Below, piece after piece: positions 34,827 through 44,741 of a stretch of DNA of 64,000 nt. A program made the position numbers and the translations under genes. The notes under the pieces are model-generated. The model worked only from the letters and a program-made list of their open reading frames with translations, had not been told where the DNA came from and made no database searches. The DNA is from Duganella phyllosphaerae (lineage in GTDB: Bacteria; Pseudomonadota; Gammaproteobacteria; Burkholderiales; Burkholderiaceae_D), in the NCBI RefSeq assembly GCF_001758785.1, contig NZ_LROM01000085.1, positions 1 through 64,000 of the forward strand, in the 5' to 3' direction. How positions within the stretch are numbered: position 1 is the stretch's first letter; each line of letters starts with the position of its first letter.

Positions 34827-37230
34827 ATTGCTTGGTTTTGAGCGTCCGCTCGAACAGCTGGTAAATCCGGCGGTACTGGTCATACCAGCTTTCCGCATGC
34901 ACGTATGCATGGCGTTCCAGCGGGTACGAGGCCAGTTCCCAGTTGTCCTTTTTCAGTTCGATGAAGCGCTGCGCCATGCGCACCGAGTCCTGGTAGAACA
35001 CGTTGTCGTCCACCATGCCGTGGGCGATCAGGATGTGGCCCTTGAGCTGGTCGGCGTATTCGATCGGCGACGAGATCCTGTACGCTTCCGGGTCCAGTTC
35101 CGGCGTGTTGAGGATGTTGGACGTGTACTCGTGGTTGTACGTGGTCCAGTCGGTCACCGGGCGCAGCGCGGCGCCGGCCTTGAACTGGTCCGGCGCGCGC
35201 AGCAGCGCCATGAAGGTCATGAAGCCGCCGTAGCTGCCGCCGTAAATACCCACGTTTTTCGCATCGCCCTGCTGGTTGGCCACCAGCCAGTTCAGACCAT
35301 CGATGTAGTCTTCCAGTTCCGGGTGGCCCATCTGGCGATAGATCGCCGTGCGCCAGTTGCGGCCATAGCCGAGCGAGGCGCGGTAGTCCATGTCGAGCAC
35401 GATGTAGCCTTGTTCGACCAGCAGGTTGTGGAACATCTGCTCGCGGAAGTACACGGGGAAGCGCTGGGTCACATTCTGCAGGTAGCCGGCGCCGTGCACG
35501 AACATCACCACCGGGTATTTTTTTCCGGGTTCCAAGGTGGCCGGGCGGTACAGCTTGGCCCAGACCGGGTCGGCGCCATGCGTCGATGGCACGGCGACGA
35601 TTTGCGGCGCGACCCAGTTGCGGGCCTTGTAGTCGGCGCTGCGGGTGTCGGTCAGCTGGGTGGCAGCGCCGCCGGTGGCCGGCACGGTGGCGATTTGCGC
35701 CGGCATGTACGAGGTCGAGTAGCGCACCAGCAGCTTGCGGCCATCCGGGGACAAGGTAAAGCTCTCCACGCCGCCCAGGGTCGTCAGCTCTTTCACCGCA
35801 GCGGTGGCGGTATTGCTGGCGCAGACTTCATACGTGCCCGGCAGTTTCGGGTTGCACAGGAAGTAGGCAGTCTTGCCATCTGCCGACCAGGTCACGTCGC
35901 TCGCTTCCCACTTGCCGGCCGTGATCGCGCGCGGCGCGGCGTCCGGTGTTTGCGCGTTCTTCAGGTACAGGTGGGCGTAGCCGCTTTCCTCGGACTGGAA
36001 CCACAGCGTGCTGTTGTCGGGCTGCCAGCCGAAGTCGTTGCCGCGATTGTTTACCCACGCCACGTCGCTCAGGCGGTGCAGCGGTTGCAGCTTGGCCCCG
36101 GCCAGATCGATCGTGGCGATCCAGCGGTCCTTGTTGTCGATCGATTGCGCCATCACCGCCACGCGCGCGCCATCGTCGCTCCAGCGGATCGATTCTTCGC
36201 TGCGCTCGAAGCGCAGCGGACGGTTGCCCTTGAGCGGGTCGAGCTTGCGGGCGGCGCGCATCTCGGCCAGCGGGTCGGTGGCGATGCCGGGCAGGGTATC
36301 GAAGGCCAGGTTGGTCACCTTGCCGCTGGCGATTTCCAGCAATTTCAATTGGTGCGGCACGGGACCGGCGTCGCTCACGCGCTTGCGTTCGTCGTCGGTT
36401 TCTTCGTAGCCCGATTCGGTCACGTAGCGCGGCATCTTGCCGGTGCGGCGCTTGTCGGCATCCTTGGCGCTGGTGATGATCAGCAGGTAGCGGCCACTTG
36501 GTGACAGTGCGCTCGATTCGATTACCACCTTCTCGCCCAGGTACACCGGTTTCGGTGCGCGGGTGGCGTCGGCGCTGCGCTCGGCGTCGCGCTGGGCGCG
36601 GGTGGCGTCGCGCTCTTCCTTGACCCGCGCCAGGGTGGAGATCAGGCGCAGTTGCAGGTCGCGCAGCGAGTCCGCTTCGGGCTTGGCGTCCGGGTCCTTG
36701 GCGGTGCGCAGCACGGCCACCGGCGCCACCAGGCGCTCGCTGCGGCTCCAGTTGAACCAGTCGTTACCGATGCGAAACTGCACGCTCTTGCCGTCTGCCG
36801 CGTATTGCGGATCGGCGGCGGCAGCGGTGCCGCGCACGATCTGCGTCAGCGCGCCCGATTTGAGGTCGCGCTCGAACAGGTCGCCGTTGCGCAGCACGAG
36901 GGCGCGGGTGTGGTCGTGGTTGTAGACCGGGTTGGCGGTGTCGAGGTTGGCCAGTTGCTTGTCATCGACCTGTTTGGCGGCGCCGCCGGCGATGATGAAG
37001 GTGTCGCGCAGCGGCGAGCCGGCGCGCTTTTGCTTGTAATAAACCTGGCGGCTGTCCCAGCCCCACCAGGCCGATTCGACCGGCGTGCCGATCCAGTCGG
37101 GGTTGGCCATGGCCTGGTCCAGCGTGATCGGGGTGGGAGCGGCGGAAACAGTGGCAGCGGCAGCGTGGCCACTGGCAAGCGCGGTGGCCAGGATGGCGGC
37201 CAGCGCTGATGAAGGCAAGACAAAACGCAT
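34825..37230 (-). CDS. Secreted S9 family peptidase (dipeptidyl-peptidase IV-like)
   Basis: 801 residues with a signal peptide (LPSSALAAILATALASGHAAA). A long propeller region follows, with a charged helical insertion around residues 195-225 (RVKEERDATRAQRDAERSAD). Catalytic domain: VHGAGYLQNV, DYRASLGYGRNWRTAIYRQMG, GGSYGGFM (Ser666), GMVDDNV (Asp741/742), ERHAYVHAESW (His774 or His778). HAYVHAESW, with the late His, is the DPP IV N-terminal-domain subgroup. It would remove dipeptides from exported peptides. Start ATG 37230. The stop lies within the shared terminator. Confidence 0.9.
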   Translation of the reverse strand: MRFVLPSSALAAILATALASGHAAAATVSAAPTPITLDQAMANPDWIGTPVESAWWGWDSRQVYYKQKRAGSPLRDTFIIAGGAAKQVDDKQLANLDTANPVYNHDHTRALVLRNGDLFERDLKSGALTQIVRGTAAAADPQYAADGKSVQFRIGNDWFNWSRSERLVAPVAVLRTAKDPDAKPEADSLRDLQLRLISTLARVKEERDATRAQRDAERSADATRAPKPVYLGEKVVIESSALSPSGRYLLIITSAKDADKRRTGKMPRYVTESGYEETDDERKRVSDAGPVPHQLKLLEIASGKVTNLAFDTLPGIATDPLAEMRAARKLDPLKGNRPLRFERSEESIRWSDDGARVAVMAQSIDNKDRWIATIDLAGAKLQPLHRLSDVAWVNNRGNDFGWQPDNSTLWFQSEESGYAHLYLKNAQTPDAAPRAITAGKWEASDVTWSADGKTAYFLCNPKLPGTYEVCASNTATAAVKELTTLGGVESFTLSPDGRKLLVRYSTSYMPAQIATVPATGGAATQLTDTRSADYKARNWVAPQIVAVPSTHGADPVWAKLYRPATLEPGKKYPVVMFVHGAGYLQNVTQRFPVYFREQMFHNLLVEQGYIVLDMDYRASLGYGRNWRTAIYRQMGHPELEDYIDGLNWLVANQQGDAKNVGIYGGSYGGFMTFMALLRAPDQFKAGAALRPVTDWTTYNHEYTSNILNTPELDPEAYRISSPIEYADQLKGHILIAHGMVDDNVFYQDSVRMAQRFIELKKDNWELASYPLERHAYVHAESWYDQYRRIYQLFERTLKTKQ

Positions 37231-37344
37231 GGATGGTTCGCTTTGAAGTTGGGTGGACGGAAGCGCCGGTCGCGGGGTAGAGCGTCACTTTCCGGCGCAC
37301 GGTATTCTAGCCTAACAGGTCAGGCCGATCGTCCATCCAGGTGG

Positions 37345-38766
37345 TCAGCGCTGGTCCGAATTGCGCGCCAGCTTGTCGCCACGCGCGCTGAGCGACGCCG
37401 GATCACCACGCCGGGGCGCCAGGCGTAGCGCCAGCAGCAGCAACAGGCCCGCCGCCAGGTACGCGCCAACCAGCGCGGCCAGCATGGCGGCGGTATCGCC
37501 CCAGGCCAGCAGGCGCGTGCCCAGCGCCGGCCCGAAGGCGCCGCCCAGAACGCCCAGGCTGGTGATGAGGGCAACGCCGATCGCCATCTGCGTCCGCGTG
37601 AGCAGGTCGGTGACAATCGCCAGCAGCAGCGGCGTGGCCGAGGCGATGCCGATGGTGGCCAGCGCCAGCCCCGCCAGCGACCAGGCCAGGGCGCCGTCGG
37701 CGGCGATCGTCAGTCCCAGGCCGCCGGCGGCCAGCACGGTGCTGGCGACAAAGTGGCCGCGCCGCTCGCGGCGGCGGTCGGAATCGTAGCCGATCGCCAC
37801 CATGCCGACGATGCCGGCCACGCCCGGCGCCAGCGCCAGCAGCGCCAGTTGCGCAGGGGGCAACTGGGCGCCGGCGGTCCAGCGCTGCAGCAGTGGCGGC
37901 GACCAGTGGACGATGGCAAAGCCGGCGCCGGTGAGCAGCAGATTGGTCGCACCGAGCAGCATCATGGTGCGGTCGCGCAGCAGGGCCCACAGCACGGCCA
38001 GCGCCGCCGGCGCTTCGTGCTCGTCCACATCGACATCCTTGCTGCTGCCGCCGTGGCGGCGCGCCTCGTCGCGGGCCAGGTCCTGCGCCACCATTTGCTG
38101 CTCGAAGCTCGACAGCCAGTCGGCCTCGCCGGGGCGATCATCGAGGTACCACCAGGCAAACACGCCGAGTACCAGCGGCGGCAGGGCCTGCGCCAGCAGC
38201 AGCCATTGCCAGCCGTCGAACAAGTCCAGCGGCGCGAGCGCCTGCAACATGGCGGCGGATAACGGCGCGGCCAGCAGGGCGGCAGCCAGCGTGCTGGCGG
38301 CGAACAGCGCGATGGCGCGGGCGCGCCGTCCGGACGGGAACCACCAGGTCAGGTAGAGGATCACGCCGGGGAAGAAGCCGGCTTCGAACACGCCGAGCAA
38401 AAAGCGGATCAGGTAGAACTCCAGCGGCGAGCGCACGAACGCGCTGGCGGCGGAAAACGCCGCCCAGCCCAGCATCGTGCGCAGCAGCATCTTGCGCGTG
38501 CGCAAGTGTTCGAGCAGCAGGTTGCAGGGGATGGCGAAGACGCCGTAGCCGATGAAGAACGCGGCCATGCCCCAGTTGTGCACATGGTCGCGGAAGGCCA
38601 GGCTGGCGCCGATGTGACGCGCGACAAGATCGACGTTGACGCGGTCCAGGTACGCGACCGCGCAGCAGAGCATGAGCAGCGGCAGCAGGCGCCAGCTGAT
38701 CTTGCGGTAAATCGCATCCATGCCGGCCGCGCCGCGCAGGTGCAGAAGGGTGGCGCCTTGACTCAT
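37345..38766 (-). CDS. MFS transporter, anion:cation symporter (ACS/phthalate-permease type)
   Basis: 473 residues and about 12 membrane helices. AYLDRVNVDLVARHI in helix 1, GYGVFAIPCNLLLEHLRTRKML and FLLGVFEAGFFPGVILYLTWWFP are signature segments of the ACS family, which take up organic anions such as tartrate, hexuronates, phthalate or galactarate with cations. A central loop (RRHGGSSKDVDVDEHEAP) separates the halves. It lies 114 bp after the start of the preceding minus-strand peptidase gene, with no hairpin between. Substrate unknown; alternative start at the Met beginning MDAIYRKIS. Confidence 0.85.
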   Translation of the reverse strand: MSQGATLLHLRGAAGMDAIYRKISWRLLPLLMLCCAVAYLDRVNVDLVARHIGASLAFRDHVHNWGMAAFFIGYGVFAIPCNLLLEHLRTRKMLLRTMLGWAAFSAASAFVRSPLEFYLIRFLLGVFEAGFFPGVILYLTWWFPSGRRARAIALFAASTLAAALLAAPLSAAMLQALAPLDLFDGWQWLLLAQALPPLVLGVFAWWYLDDRPGEADWLSSFEQQMVAQDLARDEARRHGGSSKDVDVDEHEAPAALAVLWALLRDRTMMLLGATNLLLTGAGFAIVHWSPPLLQRWTAGAQLPPAQLALLALAPGVAGIVGMVAIGYDSDRRRERRGHFVASTVLAAGGLGLTIAADGALAWSLAGLALATIGIASATPLLLAIVTDLLTRTQMAIGVALITSLGVLGGAFGPALGTRLLAWGDTAAMLAALVGAYLAAGLLLLLALRLAPRRGDPASLSARGDKLARNSDQR

Positions 38767-38876
38767 GGTGAGGTGGCAAGCTTGGTGGGCATGCGTCGAT
38801 ATTAGACCTGCCTAATTTGTTAGGCAAGCAATCCCGGCAGTGCCACGCTCAAAACAACACGAACCCGGCTTTCTGA

Positions 38877-39461
38877 TCAGATGCGGATATCCACCGGGCG
38901 GCCGGCGTAGGTGGCCGCATGGCGCGGGCGCAGCGATGGCTGGTTGGCGGCGCCGCTGTCTTCCTGCGCCAGCAGCTCGCGGCCGATCTCGAACCACTCG
39001 GCGCTCGAGATGACTTTTTGCGCCAGCGGCAGCAGTTCCTGTTCTTCGCGGTCGAGCCGCTTGAGCAGGTTGTGGCAATACAGGTCGATGGTGCGGCACA
39101 GGAACTGGCACTGGCTGGCGCTGCGCCGCATGGCCCGCCGCAGGCACTTGTTGACGGCGTTGAGGGTGGCGCTGCCGTGCCGGCTCAGCGATTCGAGGTC
39201 CCTGATCAGGGCGTCGCAATTGCGGTCGGTGGCGCGCGCGGCCGCGCACACGGCCGGCATCAGGCACGCTTCGACCTTGCGCTGGTGGCGCGCTTCGGCA
39301 AACGTGGTCAGTTGCCTGAGTTGATATTCGATCGTGGCAGGGTCCATTTCCTGCGGACGGCGCCGGATCGACTGCACGGTTTGCAGCAGGCGCGAGATGA
39401 ACTGGCGTTCTTTTTTCTGTTCGGCGGACAGGGACAGAATCACGTAGGTGGCAGTAAGCAT
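38877..39461 (-). CDS. Putative hemerythrin-like helical protein
   Basis: 194 residues, mostly alpha-helical. ARHQRKVEACLMPAV (around residue 60) and YCHNLLKRLDREEQELLPLAQKVIS (around 130) look like the H-x3-E and H-x-n-E iron-ligand helices of hemerythrin HHE proteins. However, the usual early His is not clear, so metal binding is uncertain. The tail is Arg/Ala-rich. No operon partner is close; the next gene is 438 bp upstream and divergent. A plain hypothetical protein is the alternative. Confidence 0.45.
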   Translation of the reverse strand: MLTATYVILSLSAEQKKERQFISRLLQTVQSIRRRPQEMDPATIEYQLRQLTTFAEARHQRKVEACLMPAVCAAARATDRNCDALIRDLESLSRHGSATLNAVNKCLRRAMRRSASQCQFLCRTIDLYCHNLLKRLDREEQELLPLAQKVISSAEWFEIGRELLAQEDSGAANQPSLRPRHAATYAGRPVDIRI

Positions 39462-39899
39462 AGCGTTTCCCGTTTCTGACTTGAGCGTATGACTGAGGCT
39501 GCGCGGGTGGCGTTGTCGAGAGACGTCCGGCGCGGCGGAAGGGCTACATTAGCGCCGAGTCGGCCGGGTTCAACGCCGATTTACACTTGTTCACAACTGT
39601 TCAGAATTCAATGTTGTGTGCTGTTCAATTACCGGCGGGAAAGCGCGTTATTCACATGACATGCCGGTGGTAGTCATGCAAGATTTGAACTGGTGAGCGG
39701 GAAATTATGCGCCCATTTTTGTCGGCGTGGAACCGGTAAACGCTTGTCATTGAAATATATTTTCCTATCAGTTTGCGCCGTTGCTTAGCTCGCTAAGTAG
39801 CGTAAAGTAACATTTGCCCTTGGCACCACATGATCTTGGTATGATGTTCGACGACCGGCCACCAGCCGGTACTTTTTGTTAACAGTCGGAGATCCCCGA
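39462..39899. other. Intergenic region upstream of an S9 peptidase
   Basis: 438 bp, clearly AT-richer than neighbours from about 39580 to 39850. It should hold divergent promoters for the helical protein and the peptidase. I see no ORF with a credible start and no strong hairpin. Confidence 0.5.
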
Positions 39900-41957
39900 A
39901 TGAGATTACCTGTGCTGATGCTGGGCGCCGCCGTTGCGGCCTCGAGCGCCATGGCCGCGCCGCGCGGCTTTACCGTAGAAGACATGGTCAAGATGGAGCG
40001 CGTGGGCGCGCCCGTGTTGTCGCCGGACGCCACCCGCGTGGTGTACACCGTGCGCACCACCGACATGGACAAGAACCGGGGCAATACCCAGCTCTACCTG
40101 CTCGACCTGCGCAGTCCCAAGGCCGCACCGGTGCGCCTGACCCAAGCGGACGCCAGCAGCAGCGAGCCCACCTGGTCGCCCAAGGGCGACGCCATCTACT
40201 TCCTGTCCGGCCGCAGCGGCTCGTCGCAAGTCTGGCGTCTGCCGCTGGCCGGTGGCGAAGCCGCCAGGGTCACCAGCCTGCCACTGGACGTGGAGAACTT
40301 CCGCCTGTCGCCGCAGGGCGACCGGCTGGCGCTGAGCGTGGCCGTGTTCCGCGATTGCGTGGACCTCGCTTGCACCAAGAAGCGTCTCGACCAGCAGGGT
40401 AAAAACAAGGCCAGCGGCAAGGTCTACGACAAGCTGTTCGTGCGCCACTGGGACACCTGGGCGGACGGCCGCACCAACGTGCTGTACGCTGCGCCGATCG
40501 ACGCCGCCGGCAAGGTCAGCGCCGAGCCGGTCGCGCTGTCGGGCAAGCTCGACGGCGACGTGCCGTCGAAGCCGTTCGGCGACAACGGCGAGTACCACTT
40601 CAGCCCGGACGGCAAGACCGTGGCATTCTCCACCCGCATCGCCGGCAAGACCGAAGCCTGGTCCACCAACTTCGACGTGTACACGGTGCCTGCCACCGGG
40701 GGCGAGCCGAAGAACCTGACCGAAGACAACAAAGCCTGGGACACCAAGGCCATCTATTCGCCCGACGGCCGCACGCTGGCCTACCTGGCGATGGACAAGC
40801 CCACCTTTGAAGCCGACCGCTTCCACCTGGTGCTGATCGATGTTGCCACCGGCAAGAAGCGCACCGTCGCCGACAACTGGGACCGCTCGATCGCCGATTA
40901 CCGCTGGACGCCGGACAGCAAGACCATCCTGGCCACCGCCGACGACATCGGCCAGCATCCGCTGTTTGCCATCGACGCCGCCAGCGGCAAGGTGCGCAAG
41001 CTGACCGGCAACGGTTACGTCAGCGGCTTCGACGTGCTGAAAGACACGGTCGTCATCGCCCGCAACGACCTGTCCTCCGGCGCGCAGCTGTACCAGTTCA
41101 AGCTGGGCGGCTCTGGTGAGAAGGCCACGCAACTGACCAACGTCAACGAGGCCGCACTGGCCGACGTGAAATTCGGCCAGTACGAGCAGTTCTCGTTCGC
41201 TGGCGCCAACGGCGAAACCGTGTACGGCCACGTGATGAAGCCGTGGGATGCCAAACCGGGCGTGAAATACCCGGTCGCCTTCCTGGTGCACGGCGGCCCG
41301 CAAGGCAGCTTCGGCAACTCGTGGAGCTACCGCTGGAACCCGCAGGTGTACGCCGGCGCCGGCTACGCCACCGTGTTCATCGACTTTCACGGTTCGACCG
41401 GCTACGGCCAGAAGTTCACCGATTCCATCAGCGGCGACTGGGGCGGCAAGCCGCTCGAAGACCTGCAAAAAGGACTGGCAGCAGCGGTGCAGAAATTCCC
41501 CTGGCTCGACCGCGAGAACAGCTGCGCGCTGGGCGCGTCGTACGGCGGCTTCATGATGAACTGGATCCAGGGCCACTGGTCCGACGGCTTCAAGTGCATC
41601 GTCAACCACGACGGCGTGTTCGATACGCGCGGCATGGCTTATTCGACCGAAGAACTGTGGTTCACCGAGTGGGAAAGCGGCGGCACCTATTACGACCACC
41701 CGGAAGCGCACGAAAAGTTCAACCCGGCGCTGTTCGTGAAAAACTGGAAAACCCCGATGCTGGTGGTGCAGGGCGACCTCGACTTCCGCATCCCGACCGC
41801 GCAAGGCCTGGGCACGTTTACCGCGCTGCAGCGCCGTGGCATCCCGAGCAAGTTGCTGATGTTCCCCGATGAGAACCACTGGGTGCTGAAACCGGCCAAC
41901 TCGGTGCTGTGGCATCACGAGGTGATCGGCTGGCTTGATACTTACCTGAAAAAATGA
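39900..41957 (+). CDS. Secreted S9 family peptidase (DPP5-like, S9C)
   Basis: 685 residues from ATG 39900 (GGAG upstream). The signal peptide ends SSAMAA. APVLSPDATRVVYTVRTTDMDKNRGNTQLYLLDL starts the propeller. Catalytic domain: VHGGPQGSFGNSWSYRWNPQ, DFHGSTGYGQKFTDSISGDWGG, GASYGGFM (Ser547), GDLDFRIP (Asp628), DENHWV (His660). GDLDFRIP and DENHWVLKPANS are typical of bacterial dipeptidyl-peptidase 5 relatives, which release dipeptides with hydrophobic or basic penultimate residues. An M1 aminopeptidase gene follows 94 bp on, after a hairpin. Confidence 0.9.
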   Translation: MRLPVLMLGAAVAASSAMAAPRGFTVEDMVKMERVGAPVLSPDATRVVYTVRTTDMDKNRGNTQLYLLDLRSPKAAPVRLTQADASSSEPTWSPKGDAIYFLSGRSGSSQVWRLPLAGGEAARVTSLPLDVENFRLSPQGDRLALSVAVFRDCVDLACTKKRLDQQGKNKASGKVYDKLFVRHWDTWADGRTNVLYAAPIDAAGKVSAEPVALSGKLDGDVPSKPFGDNGEYHFSPDGKTVAFSTRIAGKTEAWSTNFDVYTVPATGGEPKNLTEDNKAWDTKAIYSPDGRTLAYLAMDKPTFEADRFHLVLIDVATGKKRTVADNWDRSIADYRWTPDSKTILATADDIGQHPLFAIDAASGKVRKLTGNGYVSGFDVLKDTVVIARNDLSSGAQLYQFKLGGSGEKATQLTNVNEAALADVKFGQYEQFSFAGANGETVYGHVMKPWDAKPGVKYPVAFLVHGGPQGSFGNSWSYRWNPQVYAGAGYATVFIDFHGSTGYGQKFTDSISGDWGGKPLEDLQKGLAAAVQKFPWLDRENSCALGASYGGFMMNWIQGHWSDGFKCIVNHDGVFDTRGMAYSTEELWFTEWESGGTYYDHPEAHEKFNPALFVKNWKTPMLVVQGDLDFRIPTAQGLGTFTALQRRGIPSKLLMFPDENHWVLKPANSVLWHHEVIGWLDTYLKK

Positions 41958-41977
41958 AGAACCGCTGACGCACGATC

Positions 41978-42005
41978 CGTCATTCCCGCGCAGGCGAGGA
42001 TGACG
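41978..42005. repeat. Interspersed CGTCATTCCCGCGCAGGCG repeat, copy 1
   Basis: CGTCATTCCCGCGCAGGCG followed by AGGATGACG; the ends CGTCAT / ATGACG pair. Nineteen bases recur inverted at 54981-55005. Lies between the S9 and M1 genes. Confidence 0.65.
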
Positions 42006-42013
42006 TAGCTACC

Positions 42014-42034
42014 ACGCCCGCCTCGCGGGCGTTT
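42014..42034 (+). terminator. Hairpin between S9 and M1 peptidase genes
   Basis: ACGCCCGC (42014-42021), loop CTC, GCGGGCGT (42025-42032), followed by a short T run. Probably a weak terminator or attenuator, since the M1 gene starts 18 bp later. Confidence 0.55.
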
Positions 42035-42051
42035 CCACATCAAGGAACACC

Positions 42052-44688
42052 ATGAAAAAACATCTGATCGCCGCCGCCCTGGTGCTGGCCTTTGGCGCCG
42101 CCCATCCGGCCTTCGCTGCCACCCCGGCCCCACGCGCCGAAAACGCCTTCCTGTCGCAGCAAGACGCCATGGCCCGCTCGGCCCGCGTCGCCAATGTCGA
42201 TTACACCCTGAAATTCACGCTGACCGGCAAGGAGACTTTCTCCGGCACCACCACGCTGGACTTCGACTTGAAAGACACCGACCAGCCGCTGACCATCGAC
42301 CTCGACAAGGCAAAAATCGCCAGCCTCACCGTCAACGGCAAGACCGTCGCGCCGCAGTACAACCAGTGGTTCATCACGGTCGCCGCCCAGGATTTGAAAG
42401 TTGGCCGCAACAGCGTCACCATCGCCTACGAGCGCCTGCACAGCACCAACGGCGAAGGCTTGCACCGCATGGTCGATCCGGTCGATGGCCGGGTGTACAC
42501 GTACTCGCACTTCGAACCGGCCGCCGCGCACCAGATGTTCGCGCTGTTCGACCAGCCCGACTTGAAAGGCACGTACCAGGTCACCGTCACCACGCCGGCC
42601 GACTGGGTGGCCGTGTCCACCATGCGCGAGAGCGGCGTCAAGGACGTGGCCGGTGCAAAAGAATGGACCTTCCCGCGCACCAAGAAACTCAGCCCGTACA
42701 ACTTCTCGATGCACGCCGGCCCCTACAAGGTCTGGGAAGACAATAGCGGCCCGTACCCGATGCGCCTGTTTGCGCGGCAGTCGGTGGCGGCGCAAGTGTC
42801 GCCCAAGGACTGGTTCACCTACACCGCCCAGGGCCTGAAATTCTTCGACGAATACTTCGGCGTGCCGTACCAGTTCGCCAAGTACGACCAGCTCCTGGTG
42901 CCGGACTTCCTGTACGGCGCCATGGAGAACGCCGGCGCCATCACCTTTGCCGAAGGGAGCTTCCTGCACAAGGAAACCATGACCGCCGCCCAGCGCCAGA
43001 GCCTGGCGTCGGTGATCATGCACGAGATGGCGCACCAGTGGTTCGGCGACCTGGTTACCATGAAATGGTGGAACGGCCTGTGGCTGAACGAGAGCTTCGC
43101 GTCGTTCATGGGCACGCTGGGCACGGCCGAAGCGACCGAGTTCAAGAACGCCTGGCAGAGTTTTTACTCGACCGGCAAGCAGGCCGCCTACGTGATGGAC
43201 GAGCGTGTCACCACGCACCCGATCGAAACCCCGGTGCCCTCGACCGCCAACGCGTTCGACAACATCGACGCCATCACCTACTCGAAGGGCGCCTCCACTT
43301 TGATGCAACTGCGCCACCTGCTGGGCGCGGAAGTGTTCCGCAAGGGCGTGCACAATTACCTGGTCAAGTATTCGTACCAGAACGCCGAGCTGAAGGACTT
43401 CATCGGCAGCCTGGGCGAGGCCGCCAACCGCGACCTGACCGGTTGGACCAAAGAATGGTTGTACGAGCCGGGCGTCAATACCATCCAGGCGTCGCTCAGC
43501 TGTGCCGGTGGCAAGGTCAACAGTTTCAAACTGCTGCAAACCGCACCGAGCAAGGACATGCCCACGCTGCGCGAACAACGGGTGCAGGTGGCCCTGTTCA
43601 GGCAGGGCAAGGACGGCATGGCGCTGAGCCAGAACGTGGCGGTTACCTACAAGGGCGCCGAGACGGCGGTGCCGGAGCTGGTGGGCGCGGCCTGCCCGGA
43701 CCTGGTGTATCCGAACTACCAGGACTGGGGTTTTGCCAAGGTGGCGCTGGACCGTAAATCGTTTGCCACCGCGCAGGCGTCGCTGGGCAAGGTGGACGAT
43801 CCGCTGCTGCGCGCGATGTTGTGGCAGAGCCTGTGGGATAGCGTGCGCGACGGCAAACTGCCGCTGAACGCCTTCCTCAAGACCGTGCTGGCCAATGCGC
43901 CCGCCGAAAAAGACTACACGCTGCTCGGCGACATCGTCGGCAAGATTGGCCAGTCGAAGTATTACCTCGACAAGATGGGGCCATCGGCTGCCAGGTACCG
44001 CAACAAGGTGGGCGTGCAGCTCGAAGACATGGCGTTCAAGGCCACCGAGGCGGCCAGCGGCGACAGCAACTTCCAGCGCCGCTGGTTCGCCACCTATGTC
44101 AACCTGGCCAGCAGCCCGGCCGCGCTCAAGCGCCTGGCCGACATCCTCGACGGCAAGCTGGTGGTACCGGGCCTGAACGTGAGCCAGGATGCGCGCTGGG
44201 ACATCGTTGGCCGCCTCAACCGCTACAACTACCGTGGCAGCACGGCGCTCCTGGATGCCGAACAGGCGCGCGACAAGTCCGACAGCGGCCAAGCCGCCGC
44301 GCTGGCTGCGACCGTTTCCCGTCCGGACGCCAAGGTCAAGGCCGAATGGCTGGCCACCATCGGCGACCTGCAGACCAAGCTGCCGTTCTCGCGTATCCGC
44401 ACCGCCATGTTCGGGCTGTACCCGGCCGAGCAGGGCGCGCTGGCCGAACAGAGCGCCGGTGCGCGCCTGGACAGCCTGGCGCAGGTGGACCAGGCCGCCG
44501 GCCCGGTCTACATGCGTGCCTACGCGGCTGCGCTGATTCCGTCTGCGTGCACACCGGCCAGCGTGGCGCGTCTGCAGGCGGCAGTGGCGGCGCAGACCGC
44601 GCTGTCGGCCGGTACCAGTCGCGCCTTGCTGGTCACGCACCAGGAAGATCAGCGCTGCGTTGCTATCAAGAAAGCACTGACGGAATAA
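42052..44688 (+). CDS. Secreted M1 family aminopeptidase (gluzincin)
   Basis: 878 residues with a signal peptide (MKKHLIAAALVLAFGAAHPAFA). The exopeptidase motif GAMEN is at 289-293, the zinc motif HEMAH at 324-328 and the third ligand Glu at 347 (LWLNESFA). The order is M1: N-terminal beta domain, thermolysin-like core, then a helical ERAP1-like C-terminal domain. It removes single N-terminal residues, here in the periplasm or outside, next to a dipeptidyl peptidase gene. The two may act in sequence on peptides. Closed by a terminator at 44714. Confidence 0.93.
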   Translation: MKKHLIAAALVLAFGAAHPAFAATPAPRAENAFLSQQDAMARSARVANVDYTLKFTLTGKETFSGTTTLDFDLKDTDQPLTIDLDKAKIASLTVNGKTVAPQYNQWFITVAAQDLKVGRNSVTIAYERLHSTNGEGLHRMVDPVDGRVYTYSHFEPAAAHQMFALFDQPDLKGTYQVTVTTPADWVAVSTMRESGVKDVAGAKEWTFPRTKKLSPYNFSMHAGPYKVWEDNSGPYPMRLFARQSVAAQVSPKDWFTYTAQGLKFFDEYFGVPYQFAKYDQLLVPDFLYGAMENAGAITFAEGSFLHKETMTAAQRQSLASVIMHEMAHQWFGDLVTMKWWNGLWLNESFASFMGTLGTAEATEFKNAWQSFYSTGKQAAYVMDERVTTHPIETPVPSTANAFDNIDAITYSKGASTLMQLRHLLGAEVFRKGVHNYLVKYSYQNAELKDFIGSLGEAANRDLTGWTKEWLYEPGVNTIQASLSCAGGKVNSFKLLQTAPSKDMPTLREQRVQVALFRQGKDGMALSQNVAVTYKGAETAVPELVGAACPDLVYPNYQDWGFAKVALDRKSFATAQASLGKVDDPLLRAMLWQSLWDSVRDGKLPLNAFLKTVLANAPAEKDYTLLGDIVGKIGQSKYYLDKMGPSAARYRNKVGVQLEDMAFKATEAASGDSNFQRRWFATYVNLASSPAALKRLADILDGKLVVPGLNVSQDARWDIVGRLNRYNYRGSTALLDAEQARDKSDSGQAAALAATVSRPDAKVKAEWLATIGDLQTKLPFSRIRTAMFGLYPAEQGALAEQSAGARLDSLAQVDQAAGPVYMRAYAAALIPSACTPASVARLQAAVAAQTALSAGTSRALLVTHQEDQRCVAIKKALTE

Positions 44689-44713
44689 TCTATTCCCTGT
44701 TCGAAGTAGGGCT

Positions 44714-44741
44714 AAGGCCGGCGCTTGAGCCGGCTTTTTTT
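44714..44741 (+). terminator. Terminator of the M1 aminopeptidase gene
   Basis: GCCGGC (44717-44722), loop GCTTGA, GCCGGC (44729-44734), then seven T, with A-T pairs extending the base. Confidence 0.85.

Noticed and set aside
42040..44640. 866-codon open frame antisense to the M1 aminopeptidase
   Set aside because: Mirror frame of a clear peptidase gene; no motif, no ribosome-binding site.
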